Below, in pieces: positions 22,691-32,599 of a DNA stretch of 64,000 nt. The DNA is from Sanguinoderma infundibulare (taxonomy: Eukaryota; Basidiomycota; Agaricomycetes; Polyporales; Polyporaceae). The stretch's first letter is position 1. Each line of letters opens with the position of its first letter. The translations under genes and the position numbers were made by a program. Below the pieces are notes generated by a model, which was not told where the DNA came from, ran no database searches, and saw only the letters and a list, made by a program, of their open reading frames with translations. Location: NCBI GenBank assembly GCA_032821775.1, contig JAVLRN010000008.1, forward strand, positions 1,054,001 through 1,118,000, in the 5' to 3' direction.

Positions 22691-24450
22691 TCATAGACTC
22701 ATAGTCGTGGAGCCGACACATTGTAAAACCTGGAAAAGAGACTGTATCCAATTCCCCAATCTGCGCTTCGCCCTCTTCATCCGTCCCTTCCAGTGTCCAC
22801 CATCCCCCCGCGATTCCCCAACAGGTGGCGCTGCTTTCTTCTGCTCGCCCACCTTCTCGCGTGTCTGCGCATGGGCATCGTCACAAGTAGCCCTCATTGT
22901 CCAGTTTGCGTTCCCCTCCAGTATAGTCAGGCTTTCCGCCGGCTGTGCGTCGTCGAACGGCGTCGGGGAACACGTCGGGCCGGGCTCGGCGTCCTCGGAC
23001 GGCGGCGGCGACTGGGCGACGTCGTTCACCTGCCTCGTGCTGGATGGATCGGGTTCGGCGTTCAGCGGCGTCGTGCTGAGCCGGTTGCTAGTACGACGAG
23101 GTAGTACTCAGAGAACCCCACAAAGTCGAACCCGAGACGCAACACGAGCTCTTCCCCAGCGGGCGGCCCGAGTATGAGCAAGGCGGCTTTCTTCCGCGCA
23201 AGGCTCCACCTCCACGGCGGAGTGGCGACCCATTGTACAGCCCGATTGTTCGCAGAGGAATGATGGTCGTGCGGTACCGTTCGAGCCTCGTCGTCGTGAC
23301 ATCAGCTCGCAAAGTCAGCCGAGCTCCATCGTTGTCGAGGACGTGCGAGTACTCGATGATGATCGCGAAGTCTGGAGTTGAGAGCGTGAGGGAATGAGGG
23401 TCTTCGCCCGGTCCTTGGAAGTGGACGGTGAAACCCAGAGACTCGAGAGCACGCCTGGTGTGTCTCGGCAATGTCAACGTGACTTGCCTGTGTGGCTGCC
23501 TGAGACGCAGTGCGCGATCCCCTGGGACGCCCTTTGGAGGATCCGGACAATGGAAAGAACCACTCTCGGGGACGACATCAACTTGCACATCGTACTCGGA
23601 CTGCCATGCAAGGTCAAAACCAAGGCGCAGGGTGAGTGGCTTTCCGGATGGGCCCGTCAGCGTCACCTGTCCTTGATCGAGGAACCATTCCCAACCCTTC
23701 TCCTCGGATGGGAATGTTGAACACCAGTCGATCCACGGCAGAACATATGGACCGTCCTGGTACGCCTCTGACATCAATGTAACGCGGGCTACCAGGATGA
23801 ACTCCTGCTCCAAGACGCCGTATGAAATTGGGTCCTTCCAGAGCTCTTGGATATACGAAATTATTATGGAGAATGAGGAGTCGGGGCTGGAGAGTGTCAA
23901 GGTATGCGTGTTGGAATTGTGCTGACTCGGGCCCTCAAAGTGAATGGCGTAGCCTTTTGCCTCCGGTGCCCGCCGGACACGTCCTAGCAGGACCAGCTTG
24001 ATGTTCTCACTGTGAGGTATCGCCAGCTGCCGGCGACGCGTCCCAACTACGGCCTTTTCAGGAGGAGGCGCTGGGGTGGAGGTGATGGCGAACCGGATGT
24101 TGTAAAGAGATGGGGTCTGGGCTTCGAACCACAGCTTCAGTGTTGCTTCGTATCCTGGCGGCAAGGCGAGCGTGACGTTCCGCAATGTGCCATCGAGGTC
24201 AGCTGGAGACCCATCCTGGTAGATGACCCATGTGGCAGTGGCATAAGGCGCGGGAGACTGAGGCCCTGTGTTCGAAGAGCTCTCCGCGGCCTCATCGGGA
24301 GACAAAACCCAGATACGGGCAGTCACAAGGTAATAACTGCCCTCTGTAGTTTCCATGTATAGGTATTTCATGCGGAGAGTGAAAGAGTCGCAGGGGAGGA
24401 TGAAGGAGTAGGAATCTGGATTGTCACCCTCCACGATGTCCGAAACCAGA
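22691..24450 (-). pseudogene. HET-3, 3' part (downstream of the retrotransposon)
   Basis: This is the C-terminal half of a HET gene very close to HET-1, cut off from its 5' half by the LTR element. It resumes exactly where HET-1 has YLVSDIV-G-NPDSYS and carries modules A, B and C (WFEAQTPSLYNIRFA, LRLGFDLAWQSEYD, then LRLGFDFVGFSEYY) and the repeated tail. Beyond the insertion it has two frameshifting deletions relative to HET-1: a net 19 bp near 23290-23300, just after LTLRADV, and a net 16 bp near 23078-23092, just after the SEYYLVV block. The stop of HET-1 has also become a Cys codon, adding about 10 residues. With no promoter of its own and three frames needed to read it, this half is dead. 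Confidence 0.88.
24446..24450. repeat. Target-site duplication (left), CCAGA
   Basis: The five bases before the left LTR are CCAGA and recur at 30080-30084 after the right LTR. Removing the element and one copy restores the HET-1-like sequence without a gap, which proves insertion. Confidence 0.95.
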
Positions 24451-24699
24451 TGTTAAGCGCCATACTTTCACGTACCTCGACGGCATCACCCGGCGAGGGT
24501 TACTGCACGCGATACCCCAATTCCCAACCCTCACTCGTTCTGTCACCAACGAGTGAGGGTGAGTCCGTGGTTCTTAGCGTACTCACTTACATAGCTAACC
24601 TCAACTGTAGTCTCTTACGCTAGGCTACAGGTACAGTCTAATACACTCGTTCTGTCACCAACGAGTGAGGTCTCTTACGCTAGGCTACAGGTTTTAACA
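24451..24699 (+). repeat. 5' LTR (249 bp)
   Basis: It begins TGTTAAGCGCC and ends GTTTTAACA, with short inverted TGTTA/TAACA ends. It contains one copy of a 111-bp unit (starting GTGAGTCCG) bounded by the palindromic ACTCGTTCTGTCACCAACGA-type motif. Apart from copy number it differs from the 3' LTR at one site (CCGTGG against CCGCGG). Confidence 0.95.
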
Positions 24700-24711
24700 G
24701 GTTATGAGCCC
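24700..24711 (+). other. Primer-binding site, complementary to the initiator tRNA-Met anticodon arm
   Basis: GGTTATGAGCCC directly follows the LTR. Its reverse complement GGGCTCATAACC is the anticodon stem-loop of eukaryotic initiator tRNA-Met (anticodon CAT), not the tRNA 3' end. Drosophila copia primes from a cleaved half of this tRNA. The same mode is inferred here. Confidence 0.75.
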
Positions 24712-24967
24712 CGTGCTCTGACGCGTGTTTACAGAGCAACCCTGCTAGCCTCCCGTCTGCGCTTCCCTGCCCTCTCGTGGCATCGCTATTCACTCGTTGA
24801 CGTTCCCTGGTTTGCTTGCCGTCGCTTCCGAGCGCATATACCCAGGTCTACAAGTCGCCCAGGTCGCTTTTTAGCGCATATAGTCAATCTCTGGCGTTTA
24901 TCTCTCATCATTCCGGTACGCCCACCTCGTATAATTCACTTCCCTTATCCTTTCGCCTCGCGTCATC

Positions 24968-27900
24968 ATGGACCCTGCACCTGGCCCCGAAGATCCCCCT
25001 CCCGCGGCTGCTCATCGCCGTATACAATGTCACACCGTTCCTTCCTGGATCGCCGCTAAAAACGATGCCAAAGAGAAGCTCAGCTTGTCCAAGAACAACT
25101 GGCCTAAGTGGTCGAAGAACGTTTGCGGCGCTCTAGATCTAATGGGCGGTAAACTGTCTCTATACCTCACAGGACGTATTCCCCATCCGGGAGACGATCA
25201 ACACGAAGATCAGGCCAACTGGGAGGCGAACGACGCTATGATCCGTGCATACTGTAGAACGCTCGCAGAGGGAGAAGATAAACGCATAATCGAGGAAGCG
25301 GAGTCCACCGAAGAAATGTGGACGGCACTCAAGGAGCGACACACGAAGCAAGGCGCGTACGGTCAGGTCTTGTATCTTCGTGACCTCCTTGAGAAACGCT
25401 TCATGACCTCCGAACCTTTCGACGCCCAAGCACGCACCTTCTACAAACTTTGCGAATGAATCATCGACATTGGACCCCTCACTGCGGACTCTTTAGCCGT
25501 CGTCGTAACCCTGCATGCACTCAACTTCATCGCCGAAGACATCATCACTGGGCTTGTCGGTGAGCAGTCTAAGGACGACACGGCGTTGACCTTCGACCGC
25601 ATCGTAAAGCATCTGAAGGTACACCAGCAACAACTGGACGGCAAAGCTCGCGCTGCGCTCGCATCTGCATCTACACCAGTCGCACTCCCTGCCACTACTC
25701 CGATCGCGCTCCCTACTTCCACTCCAGTCGCACTCACCACCACCACGCAACACAGGTCTGCGCAGTCATCGCACGGTCCCTGTTCGAACTGCAAGAAACC
25801 AGGACACTCTGTCGCTCGATGCTGGGCTCCTGGCGGTGGCGCTGAAGGTCAGCGTAAGCAGATGCTTGCTGAATCCAAGAGGCGATGCGCGGAACGAGAG
25901 AGACGCTCCGCATCCTCATCCTCATCCTCTACCTCATCTGCCCCCTCTGGTGTTGGAAGGAGGAAGATTCATAAGGATCACACAGGCCGAGCCTTTTACA
26001 TCGACGGCGATCACATGTACCCCCTCTCGTCTGCTGACACTGCGCTCTCTGTGCTGTCATCTCCCACGCTGCAAGCGGATGCTCACATCACCGACTCGCC
26101 CGATTCCCTTCCTGCTTGGATTCGTGAGCTAGAAGGCTCCACTGCTTTCTCTGCGATGACTGCACTGGTCGCTGACGGCTCAAAGCCGTGGTACATGGAC
26201 TCGGGCACGTCTGCTCATATCACACCTTTCCATGCCGATTTTGTCTCGCTTGTTGCGATCCCTCCTCATGCGATCTACAGCGTCGATGGCTCTGTCATTC
26301 ATGCAACCGGACTCGGCACCATACGTCAAACATTGAACAACGGCCACGTAATGGAACTCCTGGATGCTCTCTTCGTCCCACAGGCGGCCGTGCGCCTTAT
26401 TTCCATACGTGCCCTTTGTGATGGCAAATCAAACTACTCAGTGACATTTTCACGCTCTGGTCTAACCCTTTGATCTCCTTCCGGCGAAATCCTCTTCAAA
26501 AACGCTCGTACAGGTCAATCTTTATTCACCCTGCAACCCTCTACTCCTCGTGACTCCCACTCCGCACTCGTCGCCACTCGCCGTCCCAATCTTGAGACTA
26601 TCCACCGTCGTTATGGCCACCCCAGTTACACCACTTCCTTCAAAATTGCTCAGCAGCTCATCCGTCAAGGTATGCCCATCGACCTCTCTGAACCCCCTCA
26701 CAAATGTGAGTCATGCATTTTGGGCAAGCAGACTAGGTCGTCCGTACCGAGCGAGCGAGAAGGACAGCGGGTGACGGTGGTGGGGGAATTAGTCTATATT
26801 GACGCAATCAGGCCGGAGTGTACTATGTCAGCAAATGGATACCTGTACTCCCTTGATCTAATCGACGACTTCTCTTCGTACACCTGGGCTTTCCCCTGCG
26901 CCTCCAAGAAGGCGATGGCTCTTGTACTTCGTCGTTGGGTCTTGGCTATGCGCGCCGCTGGTCACACCATTGTTGCCGTCCAAATCGACAATGGCGAACT
27001 TGATTCCAAGGAGGTGCGCGACATGCTCGCTGACTTAGGTATCAGGATTCGAGAGACTGCGCCCTACACCTCCGCGCACAATGGTTGAGGCGAGTGCGTC
27101 CACCGCACGTTCCGAGACAAGTCCCGAACGATGCGAATCGCTGCTGGGTTACCAGAAAATCGCTGGGACGAAATGTATGTCACTGCGTGTTATCTCTACA
27201 ACAGGACACTATGCTCTACGCTGCCTGACGGGATCACGCCCTTCGAAAAGTTCCACGGCAAACCTCCAGATAATTCTCACCTCCGAGAAATCGGCTGCCA
27301 TGCGTTTGTGTTTATTCCGACCCACAATCCAAAGCTCCGCCCGCGCTCATACGAGTGCATCCTCGTTGGCTATGGGCAAACATCCAAAACCTACAGATGC
27401 TACTATCGTGCTCAGCACCGCATCGTCGAATCCTACCATGTTCGCTTTATCGAGTCGCATGAAGACCCTCGGATACTCCTCGCTCCACCTACCATCTCTG
27501 AAAATAAACCCTCTCCCAAACCTGCCTTCACTGATGACGATGACTGCAAAGTCATCCCCCTGCCCTCCACTGTACCTCGCGCCGCTGCCCCACAAGCCCC
27601 GCTCCCAATTCCCCCACGTACCCCCTCTCCACCACCATCTCCCATTCCAACTCCACCACCACTGCCTTCCCCATTGCCGCCTGCAACGCCGCCCCAGCCA
27701 CCACAACCCGTCGAGCCTCTGCGCGCACCCGTGAGACGCTCCACGCGACCAGCTGCGCTGACTCGTTTAGCTGCCCAGCAACAAGGAATACCATATGCCT
27801 CACCCATCGAACGAGCCGTCGCTGACTCCATCGCTGCCGGTGAGTGCATTCGCAACCAGCACGCTGATGCAAAATCCCGGGCGCTGTGGGCTACTAACCA

Positions 27901-29527
27901 CAGCGCCGACTCGCCTGACTCCCTCGCCCTTGCAACTCTGCAACTCGACAGTGAATACGCCGGCGATCCACTCACCATGAAGGAGGCAATGGACAGCCCA
28001 TTCATGCCACAATGGCGAGCCGCCCTCAAGGAGGAGTTTCAATCAATCCGAGACCATGACGTCTTCGACCTCGTCCCAAGGTCCCAGGTACCACACGGCC
28101 GACGGGTCCTCACTGGCAAACCAGTATTCCGCCTCAAGCGCAACGAACACGGCGAACCAACTCGTTTCAAAGCGCGTTGGGTCGCTCGTGGTTTCGAAGC
28201 TATATACGGCCAGGACTTTCACAAGACAACCTCCCCCACAATGCGAATCGAATCATTCCGTGTCCTCCTTCACCTTGCTGGAGCGCTCGACTGGGAAGTC
28301 CACCAGGTCGACGTCAAGACCGCCTTCCTTTATGGCCTCTTACCAGATGACGAAATCTGCTTTATGGAGCAGCCGCCCGGTTTTGAGGAGCCCGGTAAGG
28401 AAGACTGGGTCTGGCGACTGCGCAAAGGCCTCTACGGGATGCCCCAGGGCGGCCGCACGTGGAATCGCACCATGGATGCACATCTAGTCTCTGTCAGCTT
28501 CACTCGTGTCCCTTGTGAATACTGTATCTACTACCGGACAACCTGAGACGGCACGATCATCACTGGTGTTCACGTTGATGACTTCCTGGCTATTGCATCA
28601 TCGTCTCCGGCTGCTAAACAATTCAAAGCCGACCTGCGCAATGCTTGGGAAATCTCTGACCTAGGCGAAGCTCGGTTCTGTGTCGGCATTGCTGTTGAGC
28701 ATGACCACGCCCGGCGCACCATCTCCGTCTCCCAGTGCGCCCTCATCGACAAAATTGTCGCGCATTTCAATTTCGGCCATCTCACCCCACTGTCCACACC
28801 GATGGAGGCAGGCCTTCGTCTCTGCCGGGAGCAACAACCAAATGACCACAATGCCATCGCGCACTTGCCATACCGCGCTCTGGTCGGCTCCCTCAATTAT
28901 CTAGCCACCGGATCCCATCCCGACATCTCCTTCGCAGTACAGCAGCTCGCACAATTCATGGACTGTTTCACTTCGGGTCACTGGGACGCCGCCGTCCGCG
29001 TTGTACGCTACCTCATCGGTTTGCGTGACCTCCGGCTCACTCTTGGTGGTGACGCACCTCCACGACTCATCGGATGGTCCGACTCCGACCACGCACGCTG
29101 CCCGGACACCTGTTGATCAATCGGGGGATACATGTTCTCCCTGGGCTCAGGAGCCATCACTTGGGCCGCCCGCAAACAAGCAACTGTCGCTGACTCCACC
29201 ACAGAAGCCGAGTACATCGCCGCCGCCGACGCCGCCAAGGAGTGTGTCTGGCTGAGGCACCTCCTCGACGCCATTCACTTCCCTATGCCTGACGCCTCGC
29301 CCCTCCTCGTAGACAACACAGGCGCGATTGTGCTCTCAGGCGACCAGTTGTTCCACGCGCGGACAAAGCACATCGAAGTTAAACACCATTACCTACGGGA
29401 GAAAACGGCGTCCGACGAAATCTCCGTCCGCTACGTGCCGTCGCGCGACAATATCGCCGACATCTTCACGAAGCCGCTTCCCGGCCCCCAGTTCAAGCGG
29501 TTGCGAGGCTTTCTCGGCCTTGGCTAG
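24968..29527 (+). pseudogene. copia gag-pol polyprotein with five in-frame TGA stops
   Basis: One uninterrupted frame of 1520 codons, with no frameshift, runs from the ATG at 24968 to TAG at 29525. It is broken only by TGA at 25457, 26471, 27086, 28544 and 29114. In order it has gag, a CCHC knuckle (CSNCKKPGHSVARC, near 25785), aspartic protease (WYMDSGTSAHIT, near 26195), the integrase HHCC part (HRRYGH, CESCILGK) and core (DNGE), a proline-rich linker, reverse transcriptase (FKARWVARGF, QVDVKTAFLYG, VHVDDFLAIA) and RNase H (STTEAEYIAAADA) with KHIEVKHHYLRE. At 27086 and 29114 family alignments expect Arg (NG-x-ER, DT-R-R-S), so CGA to TGA is the simplest change. At 29111 the preceding codon is TGT where CGT is expected. 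No natural frameshift signal separates gag and pol. Confidence 0.9.
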
Positions 29528-29710
29528 GCTGCTCCGCGTTGAGGAGGAGTTGAGTTGTTGCGCTCAGAGTTGTTGCGCTCGAGGCGAGGAGGAGTTCCGT
29601 ATTTCCTTTCTCTATTCCCTATTTTTTTTATCATACTCTCTCACACCACATACCACTATGCGATACCTTCCCATCACTTTCCCTCGCCCGTTCTCACCGT
29701 CTTCCGTCCG

Positions 29711-29719
29711 AGGAGGAGT
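29711..29719 (+). other. Polypurine tract
   Basis: GAGGAGGAG lies immediately before the 3' LTR, the required position for the plus-strand primer of reverse transcription. Confidence 0.8.
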
Positions 29720-30079
29720 GTTAAGCGCCATACTTTCACGTACCTCGACGGCATCACCCGGCGAGGGTTACTGCACGCGATACCCCAATTCCCAACCCTC
29801 ACTCGTTCTGTCACCAACGAGTGAGGGTGAGTCCGCGGTTCTTAGCGTACTCACTTACATAGCTAACCTCAACTGTAGTCTCTTACGCTAGGCTACAGGT
29901 ACAGTCTAATACACTCGTTCTGTCACCAACGAGTGAGGGTGAGTCCGCGGTTCTTAGCGTACTCACTTACATAGCTAACCTCAACTGTAGTCTCTTACGC
30001 TAGGCTACAGGTACAGTCTAATACACTCGTTCTGTCACCAACGAGTGAGGTCTCTTACGCTAGGCTACAGGTTTTAACA
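29720..30079 (+). repeat. 3' LTR (360 bp, unit duplicated)
   Basis: It is the same as the 5' LTR except that the 111-bp internal unit occurs twice in tandem. The length difference is exactly 111 bp. The two units inside this LTR are identical where I compared them. Confidence 0.95.
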
Positions 30080-30084
30080 CCAGA
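30080..30084. repeat. Target-site duplication (right), CCAGA
   Basis: Second copy of the five-base duplication; see 24446-24450. Confidence 0.95.
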
Positions 30085-31693
30085 TAGCGGCGGTCCGTCC
30101 CTGGTGCAGTATGGCTCCGCTCCGAAAGCGTTAGAGTCAAGGTACGAAGCGATCTCCGATCAAGGATGGCGCGTTTCTGATGAGGAAGATAGACGGTCTT
30201 GACCTGGGAATGGGTAACCCAGAGGCTGGGATTGATGTCGCTTGGAGAAATGGCAAGCATGTAAATGTCAATTGGTGGATAAGTTACATGACAGTGCCAT
30301 TCAATCCTCCCGGGGTAGAGAAGGGGGGACTGAGACGCGGAGATGGGTATGTAGCAGATCGCGCCGAGGAAGCTTCCGGGATCTTCGTCACCGCTAGAGC
30401 ATCCGAGGAGGGCGAGGTACCATGCGTGTGAGTGAACAGGGATATCGATGGACAAGCCTGCTTCTCGAATGGAAAGAAGGCGAAATTGCATCCGGAGGCC
30501 GTAGGGGGTAGTGGTGTATTCAAGCACAGGGAGCTCGAACTTCGCGGCAGTTTCGCTAGATGCGACTACTGTTCGATGGCTTCCGGAAAACGTTGCAGGC
30601 GACTGTGCGAAGAAGGATTTGGAATCATCCTCCTTCAAATACACCTGACCCCGGGCAGACCGGACGTCCTTCAGCCTGTGAACGATGCCCCAAGCGAACA
30701 GGCTCTGCTCCGGGATTCTCCTCAGGATCTCCTCTTGCAGTCTCCTGAAAGCGTCCTCGCCCTCTCCGTATAGCGTCGGCATGTTGATACCGAAGATGCC
30801 CAGTAGAGAGTACGCCTGATCCTCGACCCGCGTCGTCTTCCGTTCAGCGGCCCATGACATTCGCTGGGCAACGCTTGCTTCATCCAGCGACTTGTTCATC
30901 AAGATGTTGCCGTCGATACGCGTGATTTGAGAGAGCACCTTCACCAAGGTGCGCTTCGTGCCCAACAACCTCCATCCTTCGGAGAGAAACTGGACGTATT
31001 CGGGTGCAATGAGCTCTTGGAGCGTCCATCCTCGCGTGAACCACCGGCTGTTGCGAAAACGCGAGTCCGATTTGCTCACGTCGTCGTCATCGGGTACGTC
31101 CGGCAGGAAGGCATAGCAGACCTGGGCGCCGCTGTACCAGTTGTACATGGAGTTGATAGCCTCAGACAGCTCCGAGCTACTCGTCTTGTCGATGCAGGAG
31201 GAGTCGACCCAGATGTACTCGTAGCCATCGTTACGTGCGGTTTCGCATGCCCTTCGGAGCTTCTCCGAGAGACCCCAGGAGGGATCCCATATGCCGGACA
31301 GGACGCGGGCGGATGGAGTAGGAAAGGGGGAGATGTCGTTGTGTTGCGTAGCCTCCAAGGAATCTTGGGGTGAACGTAAGCAAAGCCCGTTCAAGTGAAA
31401 CTATCAACGCACAATTTCTGGTCTCTTGGTTTGTCCCAGGAGTAGATTCGTCCGAGACAGGCTTGGCCCGGACGGTATCCTTCGACTACGATTGATACAG
31501 AGGTTAGCCTTAGCGAGAGCGGCAGCGGCAGAAGTAGAAAGGGTACCTTGTACGCGTCTTGTATCTTCCTCACGTCCTGGTATGACTGCTCTCCGTCCAG
31601 ATGCCAGGTGTGGGATAAGATGGCGTACGGCGGGGCCCTCGCGGCGTCTGGGAACTCCTCGAAGTGGCCGGTGTATGTGTTGATCAACCGCAT
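30085..31693 (-). pseudogene. HET-3, 5' part with complete HET domain
   Basis: The promoter-proximal half of HET-3. Exons are complement(31547..31693), complement(31413..31485) and complement(..31363), with introns of 61 and 49 bp at the same places and with the same branch sites as HET-1. The start is the ATG at 31693 (MRLINTYTGHFEEF). The HET domain is whole (YAILSHTW, YIWVDSSCIDKTSSSELSEA, GWTLQELIAP, RMSWAA, EDQAYSLLGIFG), and the frame is open up to the insertion. It then reads six codons into the LTR and stops at TAG (30060-30062), giving a possible 507-residue protein that is essentially the HET domain plus linker and lacks the C-terminal modules. Whether it is expressed is unknown. 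The near-identity to HET-1, introns included, marks a recent duplication. Confidence 0.85.
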
Positions 31694-32599
31694 CACCGCA
31701 GGAGCCTGAAGTCGTGCACTCTATTCAGCACCCAGCGAATGACAGGACCGAAACGGCGCGCACCGTTGAGCAAGTAAACCGGTCGAGAGAACAAGAGCGG
31801 GGGGGGGGGTGTGAGGGACAGATTGTGGTCTGCCGAGGCTGTTCGAATGGGTCTGGAGTGTTCAAAAGGTCGTTGAAAAGAGCCCGCGTGGCGGTAGCGT
31901 ACCGCATTTTACCTGTGCAATTCGTGATAGAAGACCGCACAACACACCCACCGGTCTCCTCTTCTCTTCTCTTCTCAATAAAACTGCCGCAGGCGCGCAA
32001 CCGATCTCGGCCGAGGAAAGTCCGCAATCGCGCAACCCTGCGGCCGGTTTGGGTGCACAACGAAAAGCGACTGGTTTGGACGGTACGCGATATATATATT
32101 GCGATGTATATGCATGGAATATGTGCGCTGAGTGCGGCGTCATGATGGACCGAACGCAATCGGCGACGCCAGCGCACAATGTCGTTCTCATGGCCGCGGA
32201 CGCGCAGCACAGGTTCATATCGATCTGTCAAATAACGAGGGGGCGATAATGAGGAAAACCACAATTGACGACTCAGAATAAGTGTCCTCTCTGTATCATG
32301 AAAACGGTGGCGTTCCGTTTGGTGCTCTGCATCCATCGCGCGCCGAGTCTCAGACGAGGGAAGAATCCGCGAGACTAACAGAGGAGACCTTCCTCCCAAG
32401 AGTGCGGGTCTTGCCGTAACATGGCTTGGCAGACAGGCCAACATCGCCTCCGAGTATGGCCGTGGAATATGCCGCGGCGGAGTCCCTCTTGCCAGTATTC
32501 CCGGTCCCATTGCTGTTGGCGTAGTCGGGTCCGCTGCTGACGTCCAGGTTGAATACATCGTCTGGTACCCCGTTTATCGCGAGTCCGACGGCCGCCCCA
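31694..32599. other. HET-3 upstream region
   Basis: It contains a run of ten G (31800-31809), a TCTTC repeat near 31960-31977 and sequence shared with the HET-2 upstream region. No gene is seen. Confidence 0.5.

Larger units (their letters stand above)
24451..30079 (+). mobile_element. Ty1/copia LTR retrotransposon inserted in HET-3
   Basis: A complete 5.63 kb element: left LTR 24451-24699, primer site 24700-24711, one gag-pol frame 24968-29527, purine tract 29711-29719 and right LTR 29720-30079, flanked by a 5-bp duplication (CCAGA). The domain order is gag with zinc knuckle, protease, integrase, reverse transcriptase, RNase H, which is diagnostic of the copia superfamily. It lies on the plus strand, antisense to HET-3. 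LTR near-identity says the insertion is young, yet the frame has five stops, so it could not move by itself. Confidence 0.96.

Noticed and set aside
27347..28042. Long frames antisense to the retrotransposon linker
   Set aside because: They mirror the proline-rich linker between integrase and reverse transcriptase. The sense frame has all domains in order.
30060..30084. The HET-3 frame continuing into the LTR as a purposeful fusion
   Set aside because: It runs only six codons before TAG, with no conserved splice site. It is simply where the insertion ends the frame, though a truncated product is possible.
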